DNA of 64,000 nt. Source: Gemmatimonadota bacterium (GTDB taxonomy: Bacteria > Gemmatimonadota > Gemmatimonadetes > Gemmatimonadales > Gemmatimonadaceae). Below the pieces are notes generated by a model. That model worked only from the letters and a program-made list of their open reading frames with translations. It ran no database searches and was not told where the DNA came from. Each line of letters begins with the position of its first letter. Position 1 is the first letter of the stretch. A program made the translations under genes and the position numbers. Positions 37,445 through 46,189 of this stretch are shown here, one piece after another. Location: the NCBI GenBank assembly GCA_016871855.1, contig VHBQ01000002.1:1-64000 (forward strand). Reading direction: 5' to 3'.

Positions 37445-37789
37445 ATGCGCCTGCTTTTCGTTCTCGCCGCCCTCGCCTGCTTCGGCGTTCCCGCCTTCGC
37501 ACAGGGCGCTTCGCTCACGGGCAGCGAATCGACCGCCGAGCCCAAGGCGCTGTACGAGGCCCATTGCCAGAAGTGCCATGGGCCGGCCGGCGCCCCTTCC
37601 GCCGCCATGAAACGGCTCCTGCCGGAGCTTCCGGCATTGAGCCCGGCATTCCTTGCCAATCGCTCGGATTCGGCGATCGTCGCCGTGCTGAAGAACGGCA
37701 AGGGGAAGAACATGAAGCCGTTCGGCGACCGCCTGACCGAAGCGCAAATGCAGGCGCTGGCCAAGTACATTCGAAACCTGGCGCCGTAG
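37445..37789 (+). CDS. Monoheme c-type cytochrome
   Basis: This is an exported cytochrome of 114 residues with a signal peptide MRLLFVLAALACFGVPAFAQ. It has one heme site CQKCHGPAG near residue 41. The axial Met is probably in NMKPFGDRLTEAQM near residue 90. The C-terminal helix ends ALAKYIRNLAP. It probably carries electrons in the periplasm. It is followed 51 nt later by a copper chaperone gene, hinting at a link to an oxidase. Confidence 0.88.
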   Translation: MRLLFVLAALACFGVPAFAQGASLTGSESTAEPKALYEAHCQKCHGPAGAPSAAMKRLLPELPALSPAFLANRSDSAIVAVLKNGKGKNMKPFGDRLTEAQMQALAKYIRNLAP

Positions 37790-37840
37790 CCGACGCGGCC
37801 GGTGCCGCGCGCGGGGCTGCCACTCGCTCTGGGGTCATCG

Positions 37841-38275
37841 ATGTTCCGCCCATTCCTTCTGATCAGCGTGCTCGCCGCCGCCTGCACGGGGGCCGAGAGC
37901 CCCGCCCCGCCCGCCAAGCTTTCCGCGCAGGACGCGTGGGCGCGCGCCGCCGATTCGGGCATGGTGACCGCCGTCTACTTGGTGCTGCGCAATCCAGAGG
38001 CGGCCGGTGTGACGCTCACGGCCGCCAGCTCGCCGTGGGCAGAGTCAGTCACGCTGCACATGACGCACGAGATGAACGGCATGGTGCACATGATGCCCAT
38101 CGACTCGGCGCCTGTGGCGCCTGGGGACTCCGTGGTGTTCGCCGAGGGTGGGCGTCACCTGATGGTGAGCGGACTGCGGCGTAAGCTGGCCGCGGGCGAC
38201 TCGCTCCCGCTGGTCCTCGAGTTCAGCGGTGGGCGGTCGCTCGAACTGAAGGCAGCGGTGCGCTCGCCATACTAG
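37841..38275 (+). CDS. PCu(A)C-type periplasmic copper chaperone, probable lipoprotein
   Basis: This DUF461/PCuAC family protein (144 residues) delivers Cu(I) to cytochrome oxidase. The signal ends VLAAACTGAE, an apparent lipobox. The beta-sandwich carries HM-rich copper ligands: LHMTHEMNGMVHMM near residues 70-83, and GGRHLM about 25 residues later. It starts at ATG 37841 after the cytochrome gene. The gene ends 16 nt before the convergent YdeI-like gene. Confidence 0.87.
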   Translation: MFRPFLLISVLAAACTGAESPAPPAKLSAQDAWARAADSGMVTAVYLVLRNPEAAGVTLTAASSPWAESVTLHMTHEMNGMVHMMPIDSAPVAPGDSVVFAEGGRHLMVSGLRRKLAAGDSLPLVLEFSGGRSLELKAAVRSPY

Positions 38276-38291
38276 GAACGCGCGCGGCCGC

Positions 38292-38906
38292 TCAGCCGCG
38301 TCGCTTGGCGGCGTAGCGCCAGTTCGGCCCCTTTCGCTCGCGCACCTGGGCAACGGTCGTGGCGAGCCGACGCGCCCGCGTCTCAGGGCGTTTCGCCCCG
38401 GCGATCCACTCCACGTACTCGCGTCGATAGCCCGGAGCGAGCGCCGACCACTGCGTGCGGAGAGCAGCGTCGGCCTTCAGGGCGCGGCTCAACTCGGCGG
38501 GGAGCCGCGGCACGGGCTTCGGCGTCCGCGCGCGGCGTTCCGCGGCAGGCGACGTTGCCACGAGGGCAATGGCGCGCTTGAGGTGGCCGACGAGCGTGCG
38601 CTTGGCGGGCAGGTCCTTCACGTTGGTGATGCGTCCGAAGCTCCCCATCGCCTCGCGGTTTAGGGTCCCCGCATTCATCACACGCGCCGCGTCCCAGATG
38701 CCGAAGGCGGCATGCGCCTTGAACGCCGCCATATGGCACAGGATGCGCCCATCCTGGACGAAGAACGGCATGCCCCACTTCATGTCCTCGACGATGGACG
38801 GTGAAGCCGCATGCACGACGTCCCGCAGGTGCGCCAGGATGGGCCGCGCGAACGGCTGGGACTTCGCGATGTACGCGTCAATGCGCTTGTCCTTCGTTCC
38901 CATCAT
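38292..38906 (-). CDS. YdeI/DUF1801 family protein
   Basis: This 204-residue protein has an N-terminal DUF1801 domain (ILAHLRDVVHAASPSIVEDMKWGMPFF). The C-terminal YdeI-type region ends YRREYVEWIAGAKRPETRARRL. The function of the family is not settled. The start MMGTKDKR is preceded by GGGAGGCGG. It is probably monocistronic, about 30 nt downstream of the methyltransferase gene on the same strand. Confidence 0.85.
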   Translation of the reverse strand: MMGTKDKRIDAYIAKSQPFARPILAHLRDVVHAASPSIVEDMKWGMPFFVQDGRILCHMAAFKAHAAFGIWDAARVMNAGTLNREAMGSFGRITNVKDLPAKRTLVGHLKRAIALVATSPAAERRARTPKPVPRLPAELSRALKADAALRTQWSALAPGYRREYVEWIAGAKRPETRARRLATTVAQVRERKGPNWRYAAKRRG

Positions 38907-38938
38907 CCGCCTCCCTGGTTGACTCCTGGCCACGCCGT

Positions 38939-39778
38939 TCAGCGCCGTCGATTCGGTTCCTTGCGCGCGACCAGCAGCATCTCGCTCGTGCGCCTCGTCA
39001 CTGGCGCATCGGTGAAGCCGTCGAACGCCTGCTCCACGATCAACCCCGCCGATCGCATGAGCTCGGCCAGTCGCGACGGCGTGTACAGGCGGATGCGATG
39101 GACGCGGTCCTCGTGCCCGTGGGGCCCGCGCCAGTTCGACTCCACGGTGAGAAAGCCGGTGAGCGGATCGAACGACCGAACCTGCGCCACCATCGTTCCG
39201 TCGGACGTTGTCCACCAGTCGCGCGAAACGAATTTCGCCATCACGCCGTCGCGATCGCCGCCGTGCCAGACCAGCACCCCTCCGGGTCGGAGCACGCGCG
39301 CGAACTCGGCGATCACGCGCTCGTCATCGCGCGGATCGTCAAAGAACCCGAAGCTCGTGAAGAGGTTGAGCACCGCGTCGTACCGTCCGGTCCACCGGGC
39401 CGGAAGGCGGCGCATGTCGCCGCGACGATAGCGCAGCGTCCTTCCCGTGCCCCGCGCACGGGCCCGCGCCAGCAGCGTGGTGGAGAGGTCGAGCCCATCC
39501 ACGTCGAATCCCGCCTCGGCGAGCAGGTGGGCGTGTCGCCCCTGCCCGCACGGGCAGTCGAGCACGCGGGCCCGCGCTGGAAGCCCGAGGATCTCGATCA
39601 GCCGCGCGACCTGGTGCCGGTCTTCTTCCAGGTTGAACAGCGGCTCGTATTCGCGGAGGTAGCCGGCGTCGAAGTAGTTCTGCCACCAATTCGAGACGGT
39701 GGACGGTTGACGGTGGACGGTCGAGCGCGATTCATCAACCGTCCGCCGTCTACCGTCTACCGTCACTCGCTTCCGCAT
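38939..39778 (-). CDS. Class I SAM-dependent methyltransferase with repeat-encoded N-terminus
   Basis: This is a small-molecule or protein methyltransferase of 279 residues; the substrate is unknown. The conserved domain starts at WWQNYFDAGY near residue 31. Motif I is VLDCPCGQGRHAHLLAEAG, followed by VDGLDLS and YDAVLNLFTSFGFF (motif IV). The first 29 residues include TVDGRRRTVD and STVHRQPSTV, both encoded by arms of repeat locus F. The ATG overlaps the mutase stop (TGATG). No alternative ATG, GTG or TTG lies between the repeats and the domain, so the repeat is part of the protein. Confidence 0.88.
   Translation of the reverse strand: MRKRVTVDGRRRTVDESRSTVHRQPSTVSNWWQNYFDAGYLREYEPLFNLEEDRHQVARLIEILGLPARARVLDCPCGQGRHAHLLAEAGFDVDGLDLSTTLLARARARGTGRTLRYRRGDMRRLPARWTGRYDAVLNLFTSFGFFDDPRDDERVIAEFARVLRPGGVLVWHGGDRDGVMAKFVSRDWWTTSDGTMVAQVRSFDPLTGFLTVESNWRGPHGHEDRVHRIRLYTPSRLAELMRSAGLIVEQAFDGFTDAPVTRRTSEMLLVARKEPNRRR
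39695..39763. repeat. Heptamer hairpin locus F (GACGGTN arms inside a coding region)
   Basis: The left arm 39695-39722 and right arm 39736-39763 each have four units, separated by 13 nt. Both arms lie within codons 5-28 of the methyltransferase gene. The 7th base varies (G, T, G, C in the left arm). Confidence 0.9.
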
Positions 39779-41469
39779 CAGAAGAACACCGGCTCCCTGT
39801 ACGCCCCAAACACGTCCTCGAGCGCGGCGCGGATCTCGTAGAGCGTGGCGTACGCGCGGGCGCAGTCGAGGATGTACGGGAGGGTGTTCTCGCTGCCGCG
39901 CGCGGCCTGTCGCAACGCATCGAGGCGCTGCTGCACGAGCGCGTTGTCGCGTGACGCACGCAGCTGGGCCAGCCGCTCGGCCTGCTGCTGCGACGCTGAC
40001 TCATCGATCTTCAGCAGCGGGATGCTCAGCGACTCGTCGGTCACGAACTCGTTGACGCCCACCACGAGCTTGCGGCGCTGCTCGATCTCCCACTGCTGGC
40101 GCGCCGCGCTCTCGGCAATGCGCTTCTGGAACCACCCGTCCTCGAGGCCGCGCACGACGCCGCCCTGCTCGTGGATCTGCGCGAACAGCTGCTCGGCCTC
40201 GCGCTCCATGTCGTCGGTGAGCTTCTCCACGTAGTACGATCCGCCCAGCGGATCGATGACCGACGGAATGCCGGTTTCATAGGCGAGCACCTGCTGGGTG
40301 CGCAGGGCCACCTCCACGGCATGCTCGGTGGGCAGGGCCAACGTCTCGTCCATCGAGTTCGTGTGCAGCGACTGCGTGCCGCCAAGCACCGCGGCGAGCG
40401 CTTGGTACGCGACGCGCACGACGTTGTTCATCGGCTGCTGCGCGGTGAGCGTGACGCCCGCCGTCTGCGAGTGGAAGCGCATCACCCAGCTTCGCGGGTT
40501 CTTCGCGCCGTAGCGGTCGCGCAGGTGCCGCGCCCAGATGCGCCGCGCGGCGCGCAGCTTGGCGATCTCCTCGAAGAAGTCGTTGTGGATGTCCCAGAAG
40601 AACGACAGCCGCGGCGCGAACTCGTCCACGTCGAGGCCGCGGGCGATGCCCCGCTCCACGTACGTGAAGCCGTCGGCCAGCGTGAAGGCGAGCTCCTGCG
40701 CCGCCGTCGCCCCGGCCTCGCGGATGTGATAGCCCGAGATCGAGACGGTGTTCCACTGCGGCGCGTGCGTCGCGCCCCACTCAAAGCAGTCCACGATGAG
40801 GCGCAGCGCGGGCTCGATGGGGAAGCACCACGCATGCTGCGCCATGTACTCCTTTAAAATGTCGTTCTGGATGGTGCCGCGCAGCTTCTCGGGCGGCACG
40901 CCCTGCTTCTCAGCGGCAGCGATGTAGAAGCACCAGAGAATGATCGCCGGGCCGTTGATCGTCATCGACGTGGAGACCTGATCGAGCGGAATGCCGTCGA
41001 AGAGCACCTCCATGTCGGCCAGCGAGCTGATGGCGACGCCGCACTTCCCCACCTCGCCTTCCGAGCGCGGATGGTCGGAGTCGTAGCCCATCAACGTTGG
41101 GAAGTCGAAGGCTACCGACAGCCCGGTCGTGCCGCGGTCGAGCAGGAACTTGTAGCGCGCGTTCGTCTCGCGCGCCGAGCCGAAGCCCGCGAACTGCCGC
41201 ATCGTCCAGAGCTTGCCGCGGTAGCCGGTGGGATGGATGCCGCGCGTGAACGGGAATGCCCCGGGCACCTCGAAGGCCGTGCCGCCGGACCCCGCGAGAT
41301 CGAGCGCAGTGTAGAGCGGGTCGACCTCGCGCGCGGAGTTCGTCCACGCCAGGTCGCGCGTCTCGCCGCGCTCGAAACGCGCGCGCCAGCGATCCACTTC
41401 GGCGCGGAGCTGCTCCAGCTCCGCGCGCATCTCGTCGAGCGAGGACCCAAGGTCAGGGGGCGTGGTCAT
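39778..41469 (-). CDS. Acyl-CoA mutase large subunit (annotated MCM family, ICM-like active site)
   Basis: This is a B12-dependent carbon-skeleton mutase catalytic subunit without its own B12 domain (563 residues, the size of IcmA). The TIM barrel shows [27 protein letters not shown] and [12 protein letters not shown] (His248, aligned with MCM His244). At the substrate-selecting positions it has Phe93 (RQFAGF) where P. shermanii MCM has Tyr89, and Gln211 (YMAQHAW) where MCM has Arg207. Phe/Gln is the isobutyryl-CoA mutase pair. MeaB is encoded upstream with a 4-nt overlap. The product is likely a non-carboxylated branched acyl-CoA mutase (inference). Confidence 0.9.
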   Translation of the reverse strand: MTTPPDLGSSLDEMRAELEQLRAEVDRWRARFERGETRDLAWTNSAREVDPLYTALDLAGSGGTAFEVPGAFPFTRGIHPTGYRGKLWTMRQFAGFGSARETNARYKFLLDRGTTGLSVAFDFPTLMGYDSDHPRSEGEVGKCGVAISSLADMEVLFDGIPLDQVSTSMTINGPAIILWCFYIAAAEKQGVPPEKLRGTIQNDILKEYMAQHAWCFPIEPALRLIVDCFEWGATHAPQWNTVSISGYHIREAGATAAQELAFTLADGFTYVERGIARGLDVDEFAPRLSFFWDIHNDFFEEIAKLRAARRIWARHLRDRYGAKNPRSWVMRFHSQTAGVTLTAQQPMNNVVRVAYQALAAVLGGTQSLHTNSMDETLALPTEHAVEVALRTQQVLAYETGIPSVIDPLGGSYYVEKLTDDMEREAEQLFAQIHEQGGVVRGLEDGWFQKRIAESAARQQWEIEQRRKLVVGVNEFVTDESLSIPLLKIDESASQQQAERLAQLRASRDNALVQQRLDALRQAARGSENTLPYILDCARAYATLYEIRAALEDVFGAYREPVFF

Positions 41470-42560
41470 GCCGAGTCTCCAGTCATGAGGGGGCCGCTGC
41501 GGCGCAGTAGCGCATCGGCCACGGCGTACGGCGTGGTGCGGCCGGCGGCGAGGTCGGCCACCTGGTCGTCGATCCACTGGTTCGTCGCGTCGTCCAGCCA
41601 CAGCCGGCGCGCCAGCCGCTGGAAGACGACGTCCTTCACGCGCTCGCGCAACCGCGCGCGGCGCCGGCGACCGAGATCGCCGCTCTGCTCAAGCCATGTG
41701 TAGTGCGCGTCGAGCGCAGCGAGCGTCTCGGGGAGGCCCTCCCCCGTCGTGCCGACCGCGCGGAGCACGGGATGCGCCCAGGCAGCCCCACCCGGCGCGG
41801 GCGTCGCGTCTGCTTGCGCCGCGCGATGTCCAAGACGGCGCAGGTCCACCCCGTGGTGCGCTGGGACATTCTTGAGCGCCTGGCCCCCGCGCAGTCCGAG
41901 CATCAACTCGATGTCGTTGCGCAAGCGGTCCGCCCCCGGCCGATCGGCCTTGTTGACGACGAAGGCGTCGGCGATCTCCATCAGTCCGGCCTTCAGCGTC
42001 TGGATGGAGTCACCGGCCTCCGGCACGAGCACGAGCAGGGACGTGTCGGCGGTGCGCGCGATGTCGAGTTCGCTCTGCCCCACGCCGACGGTCTCGATGA
42101 GAATGCGGTCGAGGCCGAACGCGTCGAGCACGTCGCAGACCTCGCGCGTGGTGCCGGCCAGTCCGCCCAGCGAACCGCGCGTCGCCATCGAACGGATGAA
42201 GACGCCGGGATCCAGCGCCACTTCCTCCATGCGAACCCGGTCGCCGAGCAGCGCGCCGCCGGAGAACGGCGAGGTGGGATCCACCGCCACGATGCCGACC
42301 GTGTGCCCCTGCGCGCGCAACGCAGCCGCGAGTCGCGCCGTGAGCGTGCTCTTGCCCGCGCCCGGCGGCCCGGTGAGGCCGATGCGCCGCGCCCGTCCGA
42401 CGCGCGGATGCAGGGCCGCGAGCAGCAGGTCGACACCAGAGCGCCCGTCCTCGACCATCGAGACCGCGCGGGCAAGCGCCGCCTTGCGCCCCGCGAGGAA
42501 GTCGGCGAGCAGCGCGTGGAGGGCGCGCGGCGCATCTGCGGGAAGGCGGATGTCGCTCAC
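41466..42560 (-). CDS. meaB: MeaB/ArgK-type G-protein chaperone of a B12 mutase
   Basis: This GTPase protects and reloads adenosylcobalamin-dependent mutases. The 364 residues have Walker [10 protein letters not shown] at 64-72 and the switch region [32 protein letters not shown] (here [13 protein letters not shown]) and base-recognition NKAD follow. It directly precedes the mutase gene with an ATGA overlap, so that mutase is the probable client. Confidence 0.94.
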   Translation of the reverse strand: MSDIRLPADAPRALHALLADFLAGRKAALARAVSMVEDGRSGVDLLLAALHPRVGRARRIGLTGPPGAGKSTLTARLAAALRAQGHTVGIVAVDPTSPFSGGALLGDRVRMEEVALDPGVFIRSMATRGSLGGLAGTTREVCDVLDAFGLDRILIETVGVGQSELDIARTADTSLLVLVPEAGDSIQTLKAGLMEIADAFVVNKADRPGADRLRNDIELMLGLRGGQALKNVPAHHGVDLRRLGHRAAQADATPAPGGAAWAHPVLRAVGTTGEGLPETLAALDAHYTWLEQSGDLGRRRRARLRERVKDVVFQRLARRLWLDDATNQWIDDQVADLAAGRTTPYAVADALLRRSGPLMTGDSA

Positions 42561-43516
42561 CCTTCCCGCCCCGACGCTTCGTCGTCGTGTTCGTCGTGAA
42601 TGTCGCCCACCAACTCCTCCACGAGGTCCTCCAGCGTCGCCAATCCGAGGGTGCGCCCCGACGCCTCGCGCACGATGGCCAGGTGCCGCCGCTCGCGCAA
42701 CATCGTGCGCATCAACTCGACGCAGGGCTGCTCCGGCGGCGCGAAGGCCACGCGGCGCACGCGGCCGAGCAGCGACTCCGGGCGCTCGAGCACGTCGAAC
42801 GAGTGGAGCACGCCCACCACGCGGTCGAGGTCGCCGTCGATCACGGGGATGCGCGAGAGCGCCGTCTGGGCGACCAGGCGCGCGATCGCCTCCGGCGCCA
42901 TCGCGCGGTCTACCGCCACGATGCGCTCGCGCGGCGTCATCACGTCGCGCACCCGCTTCTCACCGAACTCGGCGACGCCGCTGATGATCGCACTCTCGGC
43001 CGCCTCGCCCACGCCCTCGCTTTCCCCTTCCCGCAGCAGGTCTTCGAGGGCGTCGCGTGCCTCCTCTGCGGGGGCCGGACGCACGCCCGCCGTCGCCCGC
43101 GCGGCCCACTCTGCCACGGCCATCAGCGGCGACACGACAAGCCCCAGCAGTTGCAGCGGCGGCAGGAGCAGCGGCAACATCTCCGCCCCCCACCGGCGCC
43201 CGATGGCCCGCGGCACGGACTGGCCCAGCACCAGCAACGCGATCGCCGTGACCGCCAACTCACGCGCGAGGCCGACGCGGGTCGAGGCACTCATCGCCAC
43301 GGCCGCCCCCGCGACCATCACCAGCGCCGCGATTCCCGTTCCGGCGGCCAGCAGCAGCCGCGACGGACGCGTGACCGCGAAGCGAGAGGCGACCGATCCG
43401 GCCAGGCGGTGCTCCACCCAGTGCCGGATCCAGATGCGGCTGACCGAGCGAACGGCTGTCGCCGCCGCCGTCAGCCCCGCCACCAGCAGGACGATGACGA
43501 CCATCAGCGGTCTCAC
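42557..43516 (-). CDS. CNNM/CorC-like membrane CBS-pair protein (second of two)
   Basis: This 319-residue protein has an N-terminal membrane part with about three to four spans (VVIVLLVAGLTAAATAV and ELAVTAIALLVLGQSV). A CBS pair follows around residues 190-310 (VRDVMTPRERIVAVDR ... TLGLATLEDLVEELVGDIHDEHDDE). It lacks the C-terminal CorC-HlyC domain of its upstream neighbour. A role in Mg2+/Co2+ transport or its regulation is family-based inference. It overlaps both neighbours by 4 nt. Confidence 0.85.
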   Translation of the reverse strand: MRPLMVVIVLLVAGLTAAATAVRSVSRIWIRHWVEHRLAGSVASRFAVTRPSRLLLAAGTGIAALVMVAGAAVAMSASTRVGLARELAVTAIALLVLGQSVPRAIGRRWGAEMLPLLLPPLQLLGLVVSPLMAVAEWAARATAGVRPAPAEEARDALEDLLREGESEGVGEAAESAIISGVAEFGEKRVRDVMTPRERIVAVDRAMAPEAIARLVAQTALSRIPVIDGDLDRVVGVLHSFDVLERPESLLGRVRRVAFAPPEQPCVELMRTMLRERRHLAIVREASGRTLGLATLEDLVEELVGDIHDEHDDEASGREG

Positions 43517-44754
43517 GCGTCCTCCCCGCGCGACGGGCCCGGCAATCGCTCGAAGTAGACGCGCTCGATGCGGCGGCCGCGCATGCGCTCAACCACCACG
43601 CGGAAACCGGCCACCTCCACGTCTTCGCCCGGCTCCGGCACCCCGTCGAACAGCTCGTACGCCAACCCACCAACGGTTGTCAGGTCCTCGCGGCGGAAAT
43701 CGTGCCCCGTCAGGCTGGAGAGGGTGTCAAGCGTCACGTGGGCCGAGAGCCAGAACTTGTCGGTTCCCTCGCGCTCCACCTCGTCCGCCTCTTCCGCGTC
43801 ATTCTCGTCGCGGATCTCACCCACGATGACCTCGAGCACATCCTCGAGGGTCACCAGGCCCGCGATGCCGCCGAATTCGTCGACGACGAGCGCGATGTGC
43901 CGATGGTTCAGCCGGAAGTCGCGCAGTTGCGCGTCCACCGTGTTGGTCAGCGGGATGAACCAGGCCGGCCGCACGAGCGACTGCCAGCCATCAGCCGGTT
44001 CGCGGTCATCCAGCACGGCATGGAGCAGATCCTTCGCGTAGAGCACCCCCACGACCTCGTCGAGATCCTCCGCGAACACCACCAGTCGTGAGTGCCGCGC
44101 GCTGCGCACCCGGGCGAGGACCTCGGACCACGGCGCATCGCGCTCGATCCCCACGATGTCCACGCGCGGCACCATGATTTCCTTCACCTGCGTTTCACCC
44201 AGCGCAAACACGCCCGTCACGAGGCGTCGTCCGGCGTCCCCCGTGTCGGCGTCGGCTACCTCGTCCGCGACGACCTCCCGGAAGCGCTCGACCTCGGCGT
44301 CGTGCGTTCCCTCGTCCTTCGCGCGCGGCAACACGTCGGCCAGCACGCGATCGCACCAGGCCCCCAAGGCGACCACGGGACGCAGCGCGCTCGCAGCGAC
44401 GTGCGCGACCGGCGCCAGCCGTTCGAGCGCCCGCATGGCCAGCGCGTCGCCGAGCGCGCGAGCGAAGCTCTCCGAGACGGCGACCGCGAGCGCGGCGATC
44501 GCCACCGCGATGACCATGTCGCGATCGGGGCCGAGGGCGACGACCAGCGCCGCCCCCGCGCCGAGCTGCATCAGGATGCGCGCGTAGGAGAGCGCGCGAT
44601 GGGTTGCCTCGCGCCCGGCCACCATCCCGCGCAGCGGGTGATCGGCGGGCACCTCATCGTCGTCGATGGTCAGCAGGGCGCCATCGGCGGCCGCACAGAG
44701 TGCCGCGGCCACCACGAAGCCGCCACCGAGCAATGCCGCCGTTGCGTCGGTCAT
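43513..44754 (-). CDS. CNNM/CorC family transporter-like protein (first of two)
   Basis: This 413-residue protein has an N-terminal DUF21-like membrane domain. A CBS pair follows (VKEIMVPRVDIVGIERDA, HIALVVDEFGGIAGLVTLEDVLEVIVGEIRDE). The C-terminal CorC-HlyC domain is TVGGLAYELFDGVPEPGEDVEVAGFRVVVERMRGRRI. It is probably involved in magnesium/cobalt homeostasis. It follows ybeY with an ATGA overlap, a common bacterial neighbourhood (phoH-ybeY-corC). Confidence 0.92.
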   Translation of the reverse strand: MTDATAALLGGGFVVAAALCAAADGALLTIDDDEVPADHPLRGMVAGREATHRALSYARILMQLGAGAALVVALGPDRDMVIAVAIAALAVAVSESFARALGDALAMRALERLAPVAHVAASALRPVVALGAWCDRVLADVLPRAKDEGTHDAEVERFREVVADEVADADTGDAGRRLVTGVFALGETQVKEIMVPRVDIVGIERDAPWSEVLARVRSARHSRLVVFAEDLDEVVGVLYAKDLLHAVLDDREPADGWQSLVRPAWFIPLTNTVDAQLRDFRLNHRHIALVVDEFGGIAGLVTLEDVLEVIVGEIRDENDAEEADEVEREGTDKFWLSAHVTLDTLSSLTGHDFRREDLTTVGGLAYELFDGVPEPGEDVEVAGFRVVVERMRGRRIERVYFERLPGPSRGEDA

Positions 44755-45215
44755 GCCTGGCGTCGGAGCACGGCAGCCAGCAGGCGCTCCTGCCGCCGCC
44801 ACATCGGAGACCGCTCGCGCGCCGGTCCCTCGGGATGGTCCCACCCCAGCACATGCAGGGTCCCGTGCACGACGAGCCGCAGCAGCTCCTCGCGCACCGA
44901 ACAGCCGGCCGTGCGCGCGTTCTCGCGCGCGACCTCCGGGCAGAGGTAGATGTCGCCGACCACCCCCGTGCCGGGCATCGCCGACAGGCCGAAGGAGATC
45001 ACATCGGTCGGCCCGGCGTGGCGCAGGTGCCGCCGGTTCATCCGGGCGATGGCGGCGGACGAGACCAGCGTCACCGAAAGCAACGCTGCGCGCACGCCCT
45101 CGGCGCGCAGCACGGCGCGCGCCGCGTCTGCCAGGCGCTCCGCGGACACCGCGCTGCGGACGCCATCGCGCGCCACGCCGACGCGCAGCGGATCCCCGCG
45201 CGATGCCGCACTCAC
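44751..45215 (-). CDS. ybeY: Endoribonuclease/rRNA maturation factor YbeY
   Basis: YbeY is a zinc-dependent endoribonuclease needed for 16S rRNA 3'-end maturation and ribosome quality control. The 154-residue protein carries TDVISFGL and the metal site HGTLHVLGWDH (H-G-x-L-H-x2-G-x-D-H). It overlaps phoH upstream by 4 nt. Confidence 0.95.
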   Translation of the reverse strand: MSAASRGDPLRVGVARDGVRSAVSAERLADAARAVLRAEGVRAALLSVTLVSSAAIARMNRRHLRHAGPTDVISFGLSAMPGTGVVGDIYLCPEVARENARTAGCSVREELLRLVVHGTLHVLGWDHPEGPARERSPMWRRQERLLAAVLRRQA

Positions 45216-46189
45216 CGCCCCTGCTCCGCTTCAGCCGCGTACGCCTTCACGATCTCGCGGACCAGTCGATGGCGGATCACATCGGCGTCGCTGAAGTAGT
45301 GGAACGCGATGCCGTCGATCCCCGGAAGGATGCGCTCCACCTGTGTGAGTCCGCTGTCCGCCGGGCTCGGCAGGTCAATCTGCGTCTTGTCGCCCGTGAT
45401 CACGGCGCGCGAGTTCACGCCCAGCCGCGTGAGGAACATCTTCATCTGCAGGCTCGTCGCGTTCTGTGCCTCGTCGAGGATCACGAACGCGTCGCCGAGC
45501 GTGCGCCCGCGCATGTACGCCAGCGGCGCGATCTCGATGGTGCGCGTCTCGAGCGCGCGCTGCATGCGCTCCGGCGGCATCATGTCCTCGAGCGCGTCGT
45601 AGAGCGGGCGCAGGTAGGGGTCGACCTTGGCCTGCATGTCCCCGGGAAGGAAGCCGAGCGATTCCCCCGCCTCCACCGCCGGCCGGGCGAGGATGATGCG
45701 CCGCACGCGCTTGCGGGAGAGCATGTCCACCGCCGCGGCGACGGCCAGGTACGTCTTCCCCGTGCCCGCCGGCCCGATGCCCACCACGATGTCGCTCTCG
45801 AACAGCGCGCGCAGGTACTGCGCCTGACCGGCGGTCTTCGGCTGGATGATCTTGCGCACGCCGGGCAGCACCAAGCGCTCCGGCGCTCCCTCCCCAGCCG
45901 CCGGCCCTTCCATCGAGAAGCGCAGCACGTCGTCGGCGTCGAGCGCCGTGCGTTGGCGCGCGGCGTCGAGCATTCGCTGCGCCACGCCCGCGGCCTTGTC
46001 CAGCGCCTCCGCGGGGCCGGTGATCGTCAGCGCGTCGCCGCGCAACGTCACGCGCACCGGGTAGATGCGCTGCAGCTCGGCGAGGTTGGCGTCACCGACG
46101 CCGGCGAGCAACAGCAGGTCGGCCCCCTCGGTGGAGAGCCGGCGCGACGGGGCCGCCTCGAGCGGGGCCGTGCGGGCGGCGTCGCTCAC
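45212..46189 (-). CDS. phoH: PhoH family ATPase
   Basis: PhoH-like proteins are ATPases coupled with RNA metabolism. The 325 residues have an N-terminal KH-like part and Walker A GIGPAGTGKTYLAVAAA near residue 140. ILARPAVEAGESLGFLPGD and Walker B FVILDEAQNAT follow, then VITGDKTQIDLP. The phoH-ybeY-cnnM order supports the call. Confidence 0.95.
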   Translation of the reverse strand: MSDAARTAPLEAAPSRRLSTEGADLLLLAGVGDANLAELQRIYPVRVTLRGDALTITGPAEALDKAAGVAQRMLDAARQRTALDADDVLRFSMEGPAAGEGAPERLVLPGVRKIIQPKTAGQAQYLRALFESDIVVGIGPAGTGKTYLAVAAAVDMLSRKRVRRIILARPAVEAGESLGFLPGDMQAKVDPYLRPLYDALEDMMPPERMQRALETRTIEIAPLAYMRGRTLGDAFVILDEAQNATSLQMKMFLTRLGVNSRAVITGDKTQIDLPSPADSGLTQVERILPGIDGIAFHYFSDADVIRHRLVREIVKAYAAEAEQGR

